Positions 1 to 5,644 are shown, counted from the stretch's first letter. The stretch: DNA of 6,752 bases from Opitutia bacterium (GCA_018663485.1 JABJQI010000005.1:1-6752), one strand, 5' to 3'. The notes: generated from the sequence alone by a model not told the origin. Numbers and translations: made by a program.

Positions 1-2
1 TA

Positions 3-203
3 GGTGCGGGCGGATTTGGCTACTCGATATTTTGGATGTGGGCTGGGTTTCGAGCCCCTCGCCTCGGCGGGACTGGGCTTGCTAAGGAGTCTCTGCAGTG
101 GTTGGCGATGCCGAGCTCGGCGGTGTTTGTGCTCGCTACAGTTGCGGTGCTGTTTCTGTTGCTGGCATTCGCATTGCGTCGCGTGCAAACTATAGATGCG
201 TGA
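3..203 (+). CDS. C-terminal fragment of an integral membrane protein (5' end outside window)
   Basis: The third forward frame is open from the left edge to a TGA at 201-203 and encodes 66 residues. It begins GAGGFGYSIFWMWAG and ends in a strongly hydrophobic stretch (about residues 35-58, including AVFVLATVAVLFLLLAFAL) followed by the short basic and polar tail RRVQTIDA. That pattern is a final transmembrane helix with a positive flank, the usual ending of a multi-pass membrane protein such as a transporter. An overlapping forward frame starting at position 4 is also open, but it gives an implausible Cys- and Arg-rich peptide and is an out-of-frame shadow. No family motif is left in this fragment, so the function cannot be named. 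The next gene starts 84 bases downstream on the same strand. Confidence 0.6.
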   Translation, partial: GAGGFGYSIFWMWAGFRAPRLGGTGLAKESLQWLAMPSSAVFVLATVAVLFLLLAFALRRVQTIDA

Positions 204-250
204 TTTTGTGTCTTCAATTGTCAGAGCTTTGCCTTCTGTGCTTTTTCTAG

Positions 251-266
251 CTCGCCATTAGGCGAG
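251..266. other. Short perfect inverted repeat upstream of the small conserved gene
   Basis: CTCGCC (251-256) and GGCGAG (261-266) are perfect reverse complements separated by ATTA, giving a GC-rich 6-bp stem with a 4-base loop. On the + strand the T-rich stretch (241-247) lies before the stem, not after it, and no T tract follows on either strand. It is therefore not a standard intrinsic terminator for the membrane protein gene ending at 203. It lies 21 bases before the ATG at 288 and could be a leader hairpin, or chance. Confidence 0.3.
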
Positions 267-287
267 GCCTCGACAAATCAGAATACA

Positions 288-542
288 ATGCAGGAGAAAA
301 ATATTTACCTAAGAGCGTTGGAAGCCGAGCAGCAGGGCGACTGGAAGCGAGCACATGAGATGGTGCAGCATATGGTTACCGCGGAGTCGGCGTGGGTGCA
401 CGCGTACCTGCATCGAGTCGAAGGCGATGAAGTTAAAGCGGAGTATTGGTATAATCGTGCGGTGCAACCAGTCTGCACCACCAGCTTGGATGCCGAGTGG
501 AAGGCATTGTATGCGGAGTTTGAGGGCTTGGATCGCTGCTAA
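288..542 (+). CDS. Small conserved hypothetical protein, TPR/Sel1-like helical repeat flavour (84 aa)
   Basis: The product is an 84-residue soluble, mostly helical protein with no signal peptide or membrane segment. Its pattern is ALEAEQQGDW..AHEMVQ (about residues 10-27), then AWVHAYLHRVEGD (35-47) and A.YWYNRA (51-58). This resembles a small family of bacterial proteins annotated only as hypothetical, in which the helix-turn-helix spacing and the 'HRxEGD..A.YWY.RA' signature look like a degenerate tetratricopeptide or Sel1-like unit. Family membership is from memory of the pattern, and no biochemical role is known to me. The ATG at 288 is the first in-frame start and places the conserved ALEAEQQGDW block near the N-terminus, but no Shine-Dalgarno sequence precedes it. 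The only cysteines are near the C-terminus. rsgA follows 102 bases downstream, with a hairpin between them. Confidence 0.75.
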   Translation: MQEKNIYLRALEAEQQGDWKRAHEMVQHMVTAESAWVHAYLHRVEGDEVKAEYWYNRAVQPVCTTSLDAEWKALYAEFEGLDRC

Positions 543-554
543 TGTTTGGGAGTC

Positions 555-590
555 ACTCAGTTCAACTCACTGAGTTTAGGGTTTTGTATT
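555..590 (+). terminator. Possible weak intrinsic terminator after the 84-aa gene
   Basis: ACTCAGT (555-561) pairs perfectly with ACTGAGT (569-575) across a 7-base loop, 12 bases after the stop codon of the small gene. The stem is followed by TTAGGGTTTTGTATTTTCTG, which is T-rich but interrupted by AGGG. Position and polarity suit a terminator that separates the small gene from rsgA, but the stem is short and only moderately GC-rich. Confidence 0.4.
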
Positions 591-607
591 TTCTGTGATT
601 TTTGTGG

Positions 608-635
608 TTAACACTTGCTGTGTTGTCGCTAGAGT
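608..635 (+). promoter_or_regulatory. Candidate sigma-70-type promoter for rsgA with a very short leader
   Basis: TTAACA (608-613) matches the -35 consensus TTGACA at five of six positions. A 16-base spacer is followed by TAGAGT (630-635), which matches TATAAT at four of six. Transcription would start around 641-643, one to four bases before the ATG at 645, giving an almost leaderless message. This fits the absence of any Shine-Dalgarno sequence there. Such a weak -10 can occur by chance. Confidence 0.35.
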
Positions 636-644
636 CGGCCGCAC

Positions 645-1742
645 ATGACACTGAATGACCTAGGATGGAACGACCGCTTTGAAGCGGAATTTGCAGATTG
701 CCGAGACAAAGGCTGGGTGCCTGCGCGTCTGATTCGGGACAACAAGATCTCGTATGGTGCGGTGCTTGATGATGGTACTGAGATGGAGGTGGCTTTAGGT
801 GGCGCGGTCTACCACGAGGCGCAGACGGATGCGGAATTGCCTGCAGTTGGTGATTGGGTCGCACTGGAAATGGGTGCCGAGGGCAATGAATACGAGGGAT
901 TGATTCGTGCGCGCATGGAGCGGCAGACTTGTCTCTCGCGTAAAGCTCCGGGCAAGGGTACTGAAGAGCAGGTGATGGCTGCCAATGTGAATGTCGTTTT
1001 TGTCGTAACCGACGCTGGGCAGGATTTCAACCTGCGCAGAATGGAGCGCTATTTCACGGTGATGCTACGCAGTGGTGCGCGTGCTGTGGTATTGCTGAAC
1101 AAGAGTGATCTGTATCCGGCTGAGATCAACCAGATGGCCCACGATGCCCTGGCAGCGCTCAACCCGGATGTTGAAGTAATACTGACGTCTGCCATCGAAA
1201 GTTCGGGAGTCGATGCGATTCGGAGCTACCTGGAGCCGGGGGTAACGATTGCGTTGATTGGTTCCAGTGGCGTGGGGAAGTCTTCGCTGATCAATCAATT
1301 GATCGGTCAGGATTGGCTCTGGACGGGTGAGGTGAATGGTGTAACTGGCAAGGGGACCCATACGACGACGGCGCGTGAACTGTTGCCGCTGAAGGCTGGT
1401 GGTATGTTAATCGATAACCCAGGGATTCGCGAGGTTCAGGTCTGGACCGATGCGAAAACATTAAAGGAAAGTTTTCGCGATTTCGACGAGGTCGCCACTC
1501 AATGTAAATTTCATGATTGTAAGCACCGCTCGGATCTGGGCTGCGCGATTCAGGCGGCGATCGAAGAGGGCATCTTAAGTCGTGAGCGCTTTATTAATTA
1601 CCTGAAACTCGATTTTGAACTGGAGAAGCTCAGCCAGCGTAAGAAAAAACGAGAACTCACAGTGAGTCGTCGCACCCGCCGCAAGCTGAACTCTAAGGGC
1701 GAGAAGTATAGCCGCAAGTCAGCTCGAGAGGGGCGACGATAA
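645..1742 (+). CDS. rsgA: Ribosome small subunit-dependent GTPase A (RsgA/YjeQ/YloQ)
   Basis: RsgA is a circularly permuted GTPase that binds the maturing 30S subunit, checks the decoding site and releases assembly factors such as RbfA on GTP hydrolysis. The 365 residues show the family order: an N-terminal OB-fold region (about 30-110, including VGDWVAL at 68-74), then G4 NKSD (152-155), G5 TSA (181-183), G1/P-loop GSSGVGKSS (206-214), the G2-region threonines THTTT (238-242) and G3 DNPG (257-260). The permuted G4-G5-G1-G2-G3 order is diagnostic. The zinc-finger ligands are intact: C287, C292, H294 and C300, with family spacing C-x4-C-x-H-x5-C. The length is close to the usual 300-350 residues, with an extended C-terminus in which 17 of the last 35 residues are Lys or Arg, plausibly contacting rRNA. 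The ATG at 645 gives the N-terminus LNDLGWND, typical of the longer subgroup. It ends 8 bases from the convergent gene. Confidence 0.97.
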   Translation: MTLNDLGWNDRFEAEFADCRDKGWVPARLIRDNKISYGAVLDDGTEMEVALGGAVYHEAQTDAELPAVGDWVALEMGAEGNEYEGLIRARMERQTCLSRKAPGKGTEEQVMAANVNVVFVVTDAGQDFNLRRMERYFTVMLRSGARAVVLLNKSDLYPAEINQMAHDALAALNPDVEVILTSAIESSGVDAIRSYLEPGVTIALIGSSGVGKSSLINQLIGQDWLWTGEVNGVTGKGTHTTTARELLPLKAGGMLIDNPGIREVQVWTDAKTLKESFRDFDEVATQCKFHDCKHRSDLGCAIQAAIEEGILSRERFINYLKLDFELEKLSQRKKKRELTVSRRTRRKLNSKGEKYSRKSAREGRR

Positions 1743-1762
1743 TTTAGTATTTAATAATCGTC
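1735..1762. terminator. Possible bidirectional terminator between convergent genes
   Basis: GACGAT (1735-1740) and ATCGTC (1757-1762) are perfect reverse complements spanning the stop codons of rsgA and the leftward methyltransferase-like gene. One A-A mismatch inside the stem is followed by three further AT pairs. The loop region is AT-rich. On the + strand the stem is followed by TTCTTCG, a weak T-rich tail; on the - strand the tail is not T-rich. Its location at a tail-to-tail junction is what one expects of a shared terminator, but the stem is short and lies within coding sequence. Confidence 0.35.
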
Positions 1763-2395
1763 TTCTTCGAGTTTGCGGTAGAGGCAGATGTCGCGGTCGC
1801 CGTAGTAGGCGACTAGGATCGCGCCTTCGCCGGCGACGGCGTCAAAAAGTTTGAGCATCATCTCTTGCTCGCCAGGCCATGGGTAAACGAAGAACAAGTC
1901 CACTTCCTCGATGTCAATATCCATGCCTTCGTAGCGCGGATTGCCCTCGACGCTATGGCCGAAGCTATCGTCGCGCACGATATCGTGTCCGCTCAGTGCA
2001 TCGTAACTAATGAAGCCGTCGGGGATGTAGCTGATGGGTAGAAAATTTGCGTCGAGGCCTTGGTCGCCGAGCAGTGATTCAGCCTTTTCGACCAACGTTT
2101 CTTCAATTTCTATACCGTGCGCTTCGTAGCCAAGCAATGCGGCGAATCCAGTACCTACTCCAAAGCCGCTGCCCCATTCGATAAAGGTTTCACCGAGGGG
2201 CAGGCTTTGTTCTGTGACGTGGCGTAGCGCTGCATAAACTTGCGCTGGTTCGCTCGGCACGTAGCGGGGGTAGCGCTTGTTGAGCTTCTGCTCGTAGAAG
2301 TCGTCGCAGCGACGGTCGGCTTCGTCAATGAAGTCTGCAACCTCGGGCGGCAGTCTGTGGTCTTCGACGGTGTATGGGATTTCTTCGTAGGACAC
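1751..2395 (-). CDS. Class I SAM-dependent methyltransferase-like protein of unknown substrate
   Basis: Taking the GTG at 2393-2395 as start gives 214 residues. A Rossmann-type motif I, EWGSGFG (residues 73-79), is preceded by the hydrophobic and acidic strand end TFIEWG. It is followed, at the distance expected for strand 2, by the acidic GIEIE (94-98), which would bind the ribose hydroxyls of S-adenosylmethionine. Later come a conserved-looking FFVYPWPGEQE segment (about 168-178) and a C-terminal strand ILVAYYG. Substrate and pathway are not apparent. A longer reading from a TTG at 2446 adds 17 residues (LRHSFHYHYNYHSSLT) that come from a repetitive tract and look non-coding, so I prefer the GTG. 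Neither start has a Shine-Dalgarno sequence. It is the last leftward gene before the convergent rsgA and is separated from hslR by 165 bases, enough for a promoter of its own. Confidence 0.75.
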   Translation of the reverse strand: MSYEEIPYTVEDHRLPPEVADFIDEADRRCDDFYEQKLNKRYPRYVPSEPAQVYAALRHVTEQSLPLGETFIEWGSGFGVGTGFAALLGYEAHGIEIEETLVEKAESLLGDQGLDANFLPISYIPDGFISYDALSGHDIVRDDSFGHSVEGNPRYEGMDIDIEEVDLFFVYPWPGEQEMMLKLFDAVAGEGAILVAYYGDRDICLYRKLEEDDY

Positions 2396-2398
2396 GGT

Positions 2399-2430
2399 TA
2401 GTGAAGAGTGATAGTTATAGTGGTAGTGAA
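2399..2430. repeat. Low-complexity tract with repeated TAGTGA/AGTGA words before the methyltransferase-like gene
   Basis: TAGTGAA occurs at 2399-2405 and again at 2424-2430, with the related words GAGTGATAG and ATAGTGG between. On the leftward strand this reads as repeated CACTA/CACT units and contains CACTATAACT, which includes a TATAAC hexamer resembling a -10 element 18 bases before the GTG at 2395. No good -35 lies at the proper distance, so a promoter call is weak. The tract explains the odd HYHYNYH peptide obtained if translation is extended to the TTG at 2446. Confidence 0.4.
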
Positions 2431-2560
2431 AGCTGTGCCTTAACAAATGCTGGAGGGAAATGCTCTGTCATTTCTATGCGTATAAAATGGCAAGCTGGTT
2501 GGTAGTCGGTGGCAACGACGGAGCGATACCCTCGATCAATAAAGCTAGATCCATTCTTTT

Positions 2561-2938
2561 TTATGTATCCCCTAGCAGGCGCTCGATGTCGCGGCGGTCT
2601 TTCTTGGTCGGTCGACCGGTGCCTTTGTGGCTGAAGACTTTGGCGTTCTCGCGTTTTTCGCGGGCTGCCTCATGTTCAAATTCGGGTGTTTGATCTTCGA
2701 AGTAATTCGGTAGCAAAGCCGCGCCGACACGTTTCTCTGTGAGACCGACGACGTGTAAGGTTCGAGTGAGTCTTTTGGTGCGTGCGATAATGGTGTCGCC
2801 AGTCCGAATTTTTGCCGAGGGCTTGGCAATGGTGCCGTTGTGCCGAATCGCGGAACCGCGACAGGCATCGGCAGCATCGCTGCGTGTTTTATAAACCCGC
2901 GTACCCCAGAGCCATTTGTCTATGCGGACAGATTCCAT
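2561..2938 (-). CDS. hslR: S4-domain RNA-binding protein, Hsp15 (HslR) family
   Basis: Hsp15 binds free 50S subunits carrying a nascent chain after premature dissociation and helps free them for reuse. The 125-residue product (the E. coli protein is about 133) opens with the S4 RNA-binding domain: VRIDKWLWGTRVYKTRS (4-20), DAADACRGSAIRHNG (21-35), AKPSAKIRTGDTI (38-50). It continues into a charged helical region and the family's C-terminal signature GRPTKKDRRDIERLL (108-122). The whole protein is Lys/Arg-rich, as expected for an rRNA binder. The ATG at 2936-2938 starts just before the conserved RIDKWLW block; no Shine-Dalgarno sequence is seen. It lies 46 bases after the lyase gene on the same strand, so cotranscription is possible. 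Nearby-family alternatives such as RluB- or YlmH-type S4 proteins are unlikely, because there is no catalytic domain and the C-terminal signature fits Hsp15. Confidence 0.93.
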   Translation of the reverse strand: MESVRIDKWLWGTRVYKTRSDAADACRGSAIRHNGTIAKPSAKIRTGDTIIARTKRLTRTLHVVGLTEKRVGAALLPNYFEDQTPEFEHEAAREKRENAKVFSHKGTGRPTKKDRRDIERLLGDT

Positions 2939-2950
2939 TATTTGTATGAG

Positions 2951-2976
2951 AGACTTGAGCTAAAAGATTTGAGCTA
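2951..2976. repeat. 12-bp tandem-like direct repeat upstream of hslR
   Basis: AGACTTGAGCTA (2951-2962) is repeated as AGATTTGAGCTA (2965-2976) with one mismatch and a 14-base period. It sits in the 46-base gap between the lyase stop and the hslR start, ending 12 bases upstream of the hslR ATG. It could be a paired protein-binding site, an mRNA element or a small local duplication. No known regulator motif is recognised. Confidence 0.5.
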
Positions 2977-2984
2977 GGAAATTG

Positions 2985-4142
2985 TTATCGGTTGCTGAGG
3001 GCCGTAGCCATTTTTTCGAGGCCTTCAAGGAGTCGGCTACGTGGGCAACCGAAGTTGAGGCGCAGATGCTGAATGCCATCAAAGGGAGTGCCGTCGGATA
3101 GTCCGACGCCATTATCTTCAAAGAATTTTAGCGGGTTCTCAAGCTCCAGTCGTGTGACGTCGAACCACGCGAGGTAAGTTGACTCCATCGGGCGGAAGGT
3201 GATGCCTGGGATTTGCGTTTGAATGAAATTGTAGGTGAGTTCGTAGTTGCTGCGCAAATACGTAATCAGTGCCATGCGCCATGGCTCACCTAAGTTATAG
3301 GCGGCTTCGCAGCCAGCATAGCCGAAGCAGTTAACCTCGGTGATGATGCCGCGAATCGTTTTCTGGAATTGGAGGCGAAGCTTTGAGTTCTCGATAATCG
3401 AGAATGCGCACGCGAGGCCGGGCAGGTTGTAAGTCTTGCTCGGAGCCATCAGTGTAACGGTGCGTGCGGCGAGGCTTTCGCTGAGTTTCGCGGTAACGAT
3501 GTGCTCTGCGTTTGAGTCAAACACTAGGTCGCAGTGGATCTCGTCGGAAATGAGGATTAGGTCGTGCTTCTCGCAGAAGTCGCCGAGGCGGGAGAGCTCT
3601 TCTTTGCTGTAAACGCGGCCGACCGGATTGTGCGGACTGCAGAGTATGAAGAGTTTGGTGTTTGGTTTGACTGCGGCTTCCATTGCGTCGAAGTCGAGTG
3701 TCCAACGGTCGTCGGTGTCGAGGCAGAGCGGGACTTTGATCAGTTCGCGATTTGCGTAGTCGGGTGCACCGAGGAATGGCGGATAGACGGGTGTCGCGGT
3801 CATGATGGACTCGTTTGCTGCGACGTAGGCGTGGCAGCAGAGATTGATCGCTGGCACGAGGCCGGGCAAGAAGTTGAGCCAATGGGCTTTGGCGCTGTAA
3901 CCATGTTGGCGATCCAAGTAGTCAAGGACGGCTTGAACCGGAGCTTCGTAAGGGATGGTGTAGCCGTAGATTCCGTGGTCGAGGCGTTGCTGCAGGGCGG
4001 CGATGATTTCGGGTGCGGTGGTGAAGTCCATGTCGGCTACCCAGAGTGGCAGGATGTCACGGCCCTTGTATTTGTCCCATGTGAGGGAGCCGTAGCCACC
4101 GCGATCGGGGCAGGTGTCGAAATTGTAATCTTGTGCGCTCAT
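2985..4142 (-). CDS. patB: MalY/PatB family PLP-dependent aminotransferase-fold C-S lyase (cystathionine beta-lyase type)
   Basis: This is a fold-type I, pyridoxal-phosphate-dependent enzyme. Characterised MalY/PatB proteins cleave cystathionine or cysteine conjugates to homocysteine or a thiol plus pyruvate and ammonia, in the cytoplasm. All 385 residues expected for the family are present. The N-terminal LPLWVADMDF (31-40) and GIYGY (57-61) are hallmarks of this subgroup. The cofactor site is complete: SPHNPVGR (169-176) with N172, SDEIH (199-203) with D200, and the Schiff-base lysine K236 in APSKTYNLPGL. The substrate-carboxylate arginine is probably R361 in LRLNFG. No signal peptide is present. 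The ATG at 4140-4142 leaves the conserved N-terminus intact; there is no clear ribosome-binding site. The exact substrate (cystathionine versus other S-conjugates) cannot be read from sequence. It sits 47 bases after the C39-like gene and 46 before hslR, with no pathway partner nearby. Confidence 0.93.
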   Translation of the reverse strand: MSAQDYNFDTCPDRGGYGSLTWDKYKGRDILPLWVADMDFTTAPEIIAALQQRLDHGIYGYTIPYEAPVQAVLDYLDRQHGYSAKAHWLNFLPGLVPAINLCCHAYVAANESIMTATPVYPPFLGAPDYANRELIKVPLCLDTDDRWTLDFDAMEAAVKPNTKLFILCSPHNPVGRVYSKEELSRLGDFCEKHDLILISDEIHCDLVFDSNAEHIVTAKLSESLAARTVTLMAPSKTYNLPGLACAFSIIENSKLRLQFQKTIRGIITEVNCFGYAGCEAAYNLGEPWRMALITYLRSNYELTYNFIQTQIPGITFRPMESTYLAWFDVTRLELENPLKFFEDNGVGLSDGTPFDGIQHLRLNFGCPRSRLLEGLEKMATALSNR

Positions 4143-4189
4143 GTGCTTACACGATCAACTGCGTGTGGTATTCCTGCAAACTCAATTCG

Positions 4190-5590
4190 TTAAAAACTGA
4201 CGAGATAAATGGAGCCTTGAGACACTTGTTCCGCTTGTTCGGCGGAGATCCAGCGCTCGTCATACGAAGGCCCCCATGAGTCGCTGACTGCGATTTCGCC
4301 TGTCTCTTTGTTGTAGCCGATGATCATGCAGGCATGCGCGGACATCATGTCTTTGGAGAATTCAGTCGCGCGGGCGCTTGCTTGAGTTTTTTTACTCCAA
4401 GTCTCCCAGTCGGTGATTGAGCTTCTATCTTCGGTGCGTTGGTTGGCGTATTGGTTATATTTTTTTGAGGAGAACATGGTCCAAATTATTGGCAGCCCTT
4501 TATCGATATATTTCTGAATGGTGCGGACTTTGATCGGCTCGTTGAGCTGTTTCATCGTGCGACTTTGAGAGGCAATGTATCCGTCGATTGAGGAGATGAT
4601 CGCGCTGAGTGAAGTGCCGCCGCCGATTGTGGTTTGGCCTGCCATGGCAAGAATATACATGTCGGCTGGGATTTGCATATAGCGCAGGTAGCGTTCGAAA
4701 GTGGCTGGCACGCAATAGCCCTTGGGGCCCTGGTTGACCATCGGAATATTGTCGATGATGACATCGCCGTTGGGACGCGTTATAATATTCTGTGTCGTGA
4801 GTTTGCGCAGGGCGGCATCGGAGATTTTTTGGCCACGACCTTTGTTGTCTGCAGATGCGCTGCTGGTTATTCTGAGGCTGACGTATTCGTCTTTTTGCGT
4901 GGCGAGTAGCAGGGCGTGGCCGTTCCAGTCCCAGCGCTGTATGAGCTGTTTGATGCCACGGCCGCTACCGTATTGTTGTTTTTCGGGTTCCCCTAGCGCG
5001 TCGCTGATGCGTGTGATGATGTTGTTGGTGTCGCGTTCGATGGCTGCTTGCATCGCTTTGATTTCGTCCTTGATAGGAGGCTTGCTAAACTTGAAATCGC
5101 CTTTATTGGCAAAGACAATGCTGATTAAAGCAGCTTGATTTTTTACTCCATAGATGACCGAGGAGTAGGGGCGCGCTCCCAGTACATGGTATGTCGCAGG
5201 AGGGTAGTACCGGAAGCTGGATTGCGTCTCGGTCTGAGATTCGAGTGGCCATTTTAGTCGCTGCGCGACTTCGGCGGGCGCATCATCCCATAGCTTATTG
5301 TCATTTAATAAGGGGATTCCTAGCAGCTCGTTGATTATTTGGAAGCGTGATTGATCCTGCGCAGCTAGATTGATGATCGCTTGATGGCTGGCTGATGACA
5401 ATCGATCACGGTCGAGCCAAGTGGTACTGCCGTTCTGAAGGCGTATTTGAATGCGCGTGTCTTCGATCTCCAGAATCGCAACGTCAATGACCGTGCCTTC
5501 TTTATTCGAGAGCGTGAGGCCGTTTAGCGAGTGTAGCGCGCAGGTGAGCGTGAGAATGAGAATGGTAGCGTTATTCTGTATTATTTTCAT
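4190..5590 (-). CDS. Secreted protein with SHD1-like N-terminus and C-terminal C39-like cysteine peptidase domain
   Basis: The 466-residue product begins with a short lysine-bearing n-region and hydrophobic core (ATILILTLTCALHS, 8-21), a probable Sec signal peptide; C17 is not in a proper lipobox. Residues about 25-75 (EGTVIDVAILEIED, IQIRLQNGSTTWLDRDRLS) resemble the SHD1 beta-rich module common in secreted Planctomycetes and Verrucomicrobia proteins. A middle region (about 85-265) contains a segment reading 'ITRISDALGEPEKQQYGSG...RWDWNGHALLLA' in parts and matches nothing I recognise. The C-terminal 280-466 region has a papain/C39-like layout: NIPMVNQGPKGYCVPATFERYLRY with Q287 and C293 as oxyanion and nucleophile candidates, H419 in SAHACMIIGYN, and D437 in AVSDSWGP. 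Family knowledge suggests peptidase or peptidase-like activity outside the cytoplasm, but the substrate is unknown. It stands 80 bases downstream of the monooxygenase, with a palindrome at its start. Confidence 0.82.
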   Translation of the reverse strand: MKIIQNNATILILTLTCALHSLNGLTLSNKEGTVIDVAILEIEDTRIQIRLQNGSTTWLDRDRLSSASHQAIINLAAQDQSRFQIINELLGIPLLNDNKLWDDAPAEVAQRLKWPLESQTETQSSFRYYPPATYHVLGARPYSSVIYGVKNQAALISIVFANKGDFKFSKPPIKDEIKAMQAAIERDTNNIITRISDALGEPEKQQYGSGRGIKQLIQRWDWNGHALLLATQKDEYVSLRITSSASADNKGRGQKISDAALRKLTTQNIITRPNGDVIIDNIPMVNQGPKGYCVPATFERYLRYMQIPADMYILAMAGQTTIGGGTSLSAIISSIDGYIASQSRTMKQLNEPIKVRTIQKYIDKGLPIIWTMFSSKKYNQYANQRTEDRSSITDWETWSKKTQASARATEFSKDMMSAHACMIIGYNKETGEIAVSDSWGPSYDERWISAEQAEQVSQGSIYLVSF

Positions 5591-5591
5591 C

Positions 5592-5616
5592 TACTGTATC
5601 TGCTATGAATACAGTA
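5592..5616. promoter_or_regulatory. Perfect 8-bp inverted repeat directly upstream of the C39-like gene (operator or leader hairpin)
   Basis: TACTGTAT (5592-5599) and ATACAGTA (5609-5616) are exact reverse complements with a 9-base spacer, forming a 25-base symmetric site that ends two bases before the ATG. As DNA it could be an operator: the halves recall the CTGT...ACAG arms of gammaproteobacterial LexA boxes, but the arms are 13 bases apart instead of 8, so LexA is not supported. As RNA it would fold into a stem covering the ribosome-binding zone. A weak -35-like TTGTCA (complement of 5635-5640) lies at a distance that would put the palindrome over the -10 and start site. Confidence 0.5.
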
Positions 5617-5627
5617 ATCTACAGGCG

Positions 5628-5644
5628 CCGCTTCTGACAAGCGG
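5628..5644. other. Short hairpin between the monooxygenase and the C39-like gene
   Basis: CCGCTT (5628-5633) pairs with AAGCGG (5639-5644) across a 5-base loop. It lies 27 bases past the monooxygenase stop in the direction of transcription, but no T tract follows on the - strand, so it does not qualify as a standard intrinsic terminator. The loop contains the TTGTCA word mentioned as a possible -35 for the downstream gene. Confidence 0.3.

Noticed and set aside
17..17. Leftward ORF over the left edge (20-217) as a real gene
   Set aside because: It is antisense to the membrane-protein tail, short, and lacks any recognisable motif.
4..195. Forward ORF of 63 codons, Cys- and Arg-rich
   Set aside because: It overlaps the membrane-protein C-terminus in another frame, has an improbable composition and no family resemblance.
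2460..2693. Forward 77-codon ORF preceded by GGAGGG
   Set aside because: The SD-like word is only three bases from the ATG, most of the ORF is antisense to hslR, and the peptide looks like a frame shadow rich in Arg and Ser.
3564..4193. Forward 209-codon ORF antisense to the C-S lyase gene
   Set aside because: The opposite strand encodes a complete MalY/PatB enzyme with all catalytic motifs; the long antisense frame is a by-product of its codon bias.
4190..5590. Bacteriocin-processing system based on the C39-like domain
   Set aside because: There is no ABC transporter, no double-glycine leader peptide gene and no immunity-type gene nearby, and the protein itself carries a signal peptide.
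5592..5616. LexA (SOS) box
   Set aside because: The CTGT and ACAG arms are 13 bases apart, whereas the gammaproteobacterial LexA box needs 8, and the downstream gene has no link to DNA repair.
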